DNA from: Bacteroidota bacterium
GTDB taxonomy: Bacteria > Bacteroidota > Bacteroidia > AKYH767-A > OLB10
Assembly: GCA_016714535.1 (NCBI GenBank)
Contig: JADKDR010000008.1
Location: 1-29,732 of the forward strand
Reading direction: 5' to 3'
Length of the DNA: 29,732 nucleotides
A program made the position numbers and the translations under genes. Positions 27,739-29,732 of the stretch are shown piece by piece. The notes under the pieces are model-generated. The model had not been told where the DNA came from and ran no database searches. It saw only the letters and a list, made by a program, of their open reading frames with translations. Within the stretch, counting starts at the first letter, position 1, and each line of letters opens with the position of its first letter.

Positions 27739-28933
27739 TTAAGCCACATAATCGCTAAGATAGGTAAAGCGATCGGTTAGCTTTCCATCTTTAGTTATGG
27801 ATGCCCGCGTAATTAATCCATCATCCTCAGCTTTAATTAATGATGGGAACACTTTCGTTATTAGTTCTGCACCAAATCTTCGCTTGCATCGCGTGGTAGC
27901 GAACATGGAAGATTATCAACTGCCATTACAGAAATTGAGCTTTCCACTAAATCCATTAACATACTGACGTTCGTACTGTTCCCACTCATAGTATGGCTCT
28001 TCGATAGTAGTTGCAAAAGTGGTGCATGGTATACTGCCATTGATATCACAGGTATGTCTCCAATAGTACGTATGGTAAAGTTAGCCTTGCCATATCTTCT
28101 AACGTAAACAACCGAGGCGCTCAGGGGATGCCAAAATGCACAGTGAATAAGCATATCCGTCTTGTTGTTGAACTTATTAAAGGTGCTTATATATTCTTCG
28201 GGATGCGCATAAAGTGAGGGCTGTTCCAGGGTAACTTATCCTGATGCACACTGATAGTCATTAGGTGGAGGTGTGTGTAAACAGGTTCATTAAAGCTGAA
28301 CATCATATACTCATACACAGACACTTTACGAATTTTCATGCCTCCCAAAATTTCTAATGCACCATTACCTACCCGGCCTCCACCGGTTACGCAATACGAA
28401 TATTTTTTTTTAATCGCGCTTTGCGCAATTCCTTTCAAGCTCAGCCTTATGCTCACAATCCTGAGCAGGCTTCAAGGTAAACGAGCCATACTTTAAGCCA
28501 TGCAAGCGGATGGTGTTGTAGGCGCCAACTATGCCAGCAAACCTGCCAAAACCAATTATCCGATTTTCAGATTCATCCACTAAACACTCGTAGTCTATCA
28601 TTTGTATTTTCTTGCTTAATAATGTTTGAAGCAAGGTGCGGTTGTGGGGTTGCTTTTTTATAGTGTGCGAAAAAAATAAATACTTTTTTCCTGCTAGCAG
28701 GTTCTCTTCGGGAACTTCCTTATTCCTAATAACAAATCACAATCCGATACATGATTAGTTAATTTTTATTCCGGCAGCCTCATATTCACTATCGGGAATG
28801 CTGCGAATGCCACTTCGGTCGACAACTATTTCGATGCCCGGGTATAGCTGTATAAGTTGTTTGCATTGCAAAGGGATAAGGCTACACGTTTATCCGGGGG
28901 AGTTTTCCCTTCTTTGATGATACCAATTTTCAA
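27739..28933 (-). CDS. Saccharopine dehydrogenase-like oxidoreductase (LYS1 / alanine dehydrogenase fold), multiple frame breaks
   Basis: Read on the minus strand from TTG 28933: MKIGIIKEGKTPPDKRVALS, then YPGIEIVVDRSGIRSIPDSE, KKYLFFSHTIKKQPHNRTLL, IIGFGRFAGIVGAYNTIRLH, the glycine-rich nucleotide-binding CVTGGGRVGNGALEI, CAFWHPLSASVVYVRR, AVDNLPCSLPRDASEDL, and last DGKLTDRFTYLSDYVA ending at 27739. The order and these blocks match NAD(P)-dependent saccharopine dehydrogenases (lysine-forming type), about 400 aa. Such enzymes link lysine and 2-oxoglutarate; the exact substrate in Bacteroidota is uncertain. At least five frames are needed, so this is either a pseudogene or badly sequenced. 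The preserved motifs from end to end favour sequencing error. Confidence 0.75.
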
Positions 28934-29034
28934 GATGAATCGTTTTTTTTTAAAGGACTGCGAAAGTAGTAATCCTATTTTGAAAAAAAATTTTTTGTTT
29001 ATTTGAGGTGTTCTATATAAAGCATGTTACAGAC

Positions 29035-29732
29035 ATGAAAAAAATTTAACTATTACTTTTGTTGCCGTTTTGGCTGCTGCTATTTCATGCGAGGTTGCAA
29101 GCACAGGGTGACACCGTGTTTTTCGGAATATAGCATCCATGAGACCATTGCAATTCAACTTTAATTCTGACGAGAGTTTTTATTTAGATACCGTTTATGA
29201 TAAGCTGCTTCAACAACAAGTTCATAAAATAAACGCAAAAGGCAGCACCCCACTTTTATCATTTTCGAACCCCGATGTTCCCAAGTTTGCCGCAACATTT
29301 ATAATCCCATCGTCCGGAAATTACGAGATAAAAATTACTTCCCTCGTCCTATTATGAAATCAAAGATGTTAACCCTACCTGCAAAAGGCAACTTATACCG
29401 CAATATAAATCAGGATAGTGTAAACTACCTATACGGGGGATAGTTACACAAAAAGATGAATTCTTTCCATCATCGTCAGCAAGAGTAAGTCATACATTTA
29501 TGCTGCGCGATTTCTAAGGGACAACCATTCATGTATTCCCATTTCAATACTCATCCATGCGGCGCATGCTACGCGTTTATACAAACATGGCACTCGAATT
29601 ATTTTGCACGGATGATTGCGAAACACCCAAAGTTTCTGCCGTTCGAAATGTGTGCCGATTTGACGAAACATACACAAAGGCTTTTTCAAAACTATGAATG
29701 GTATAAACCTGCCTACCTGCCGGTAGATGAAA
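29035..29732 (+). CDS. Secreted peptidase, probable gingipain-type (C25) propeptide; cut by window end
   Basis: Begins MKKI at 29035; an in-frame TAA at codon 5 must be an error, since the next residues (LLLLLPFWLLLFHARLQAQG) complete a signal peptide. The following frames give LQFNFNSDESFYLDTVYDKL, FAATFIIPSSGNYEIKI, LPAKGNLYRNINQDSV, MLRDF, then TTIHVFPFQYSSM and LRVYTNMALELF. The PAKGNL...RDF.G..HVFPFQY...LRVY pattern is that of the N-terminal propeptide of C25 cysteine peptidases (gingipains, PorU). The catalytic domain lies beyond the window. Frame breaks occur near 29130, 29340 and 29440, with a stop at 29515. PorU itself is part of the T9SS machinery, but the motif cannot separate it from a secreted gingipain. 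Confidence 0.5.

Noticed and set aside
28981..28998. A-run followed by T-run as a terminator between the last two genes
   Set aside because: The stem would be only A-T pairs with no loop or G-C core, and the two genes diverge here, so no terminator is needed.
29035..29049. Early TAA as evidence that the last gene is a pseudogene
   Set aside because: A perfect signal peptide continues directly after it in the same frame, and the area has dense sequence errors.

Overview
The window looks like a Bacteroidota chromosome, probably Chitinophagia, Saprospiria or a related aquatic or sludge lineage. The base composition is AT-rich, several secreted proteins end in type IX secretion (T9SS) sorting tails, likely promoters carry a TAnnTTTG -7 element, and the short palindromic repeats often seen in this phylum occur several times. 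Many genes are broken by single-base gains or losses, nearly all inside runs of A, T or G. This is the signature of an unpolished long-read assembly, so I treat most split genes as one gene with a reading-frame error and say where the frame changes.

Positions 1-11435 hold head genes of a Mu-like phage in an unusual order. On the minus strand are the terminase small and large subunits (2710-605) and a gp36-like / DUF935 portal / neck protein operon (11435-9316). On the plus strand are a ClpP-like head protease (2947-3818) and a probable capsid protein (3887-4793). No integrase, transposase, tail or lysis genes are visible. Lodged inside this block is a host-type secreted protease locus (9082-4814, minus). 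It has a separate thermolysin-type propeptide gene, followed by one continuous protein that fuses leucine-rich repeats to an M4 metalloprotease catalytic domain, Ig-like repeats and a T9SS tail.

Positions 11436-18933 are ordinary chromosome: an unassigned tract, tRNA-Lys with a strong terminator, NADP isocitrate dehydrogenase, a small membrane protein next to a nitronate monooxygenase, an orphan NarL-type response regulator, and a truA-ABC exporter pair.

Positions 19146-26727 are a surface-protein region. A parallel beta-helix protein and a beta-propeller-like protein, both T9SS cargo, stand in tandem, and a decayed second copy of the same pair lies downstream (24420-26727). A small secreted protein sits between the two copies. 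Two unrelated palindromic repeats have landed at the same linker position in the two propeller paralogues.

Positions 26822-29732 contain uridine kinase, a heavily frame-broken saccharopine-dehydrogenase-like gene (minus), and the start of a probable gingipain-type (C25) peptidase cut by the window edge. The most unusual items are the split-propeptide / LRR-M4 fusion, its position inside phage head genes, the duplicated surface-protein module with repeat insertions, and a four-copy GTATCAT element at the left edge.
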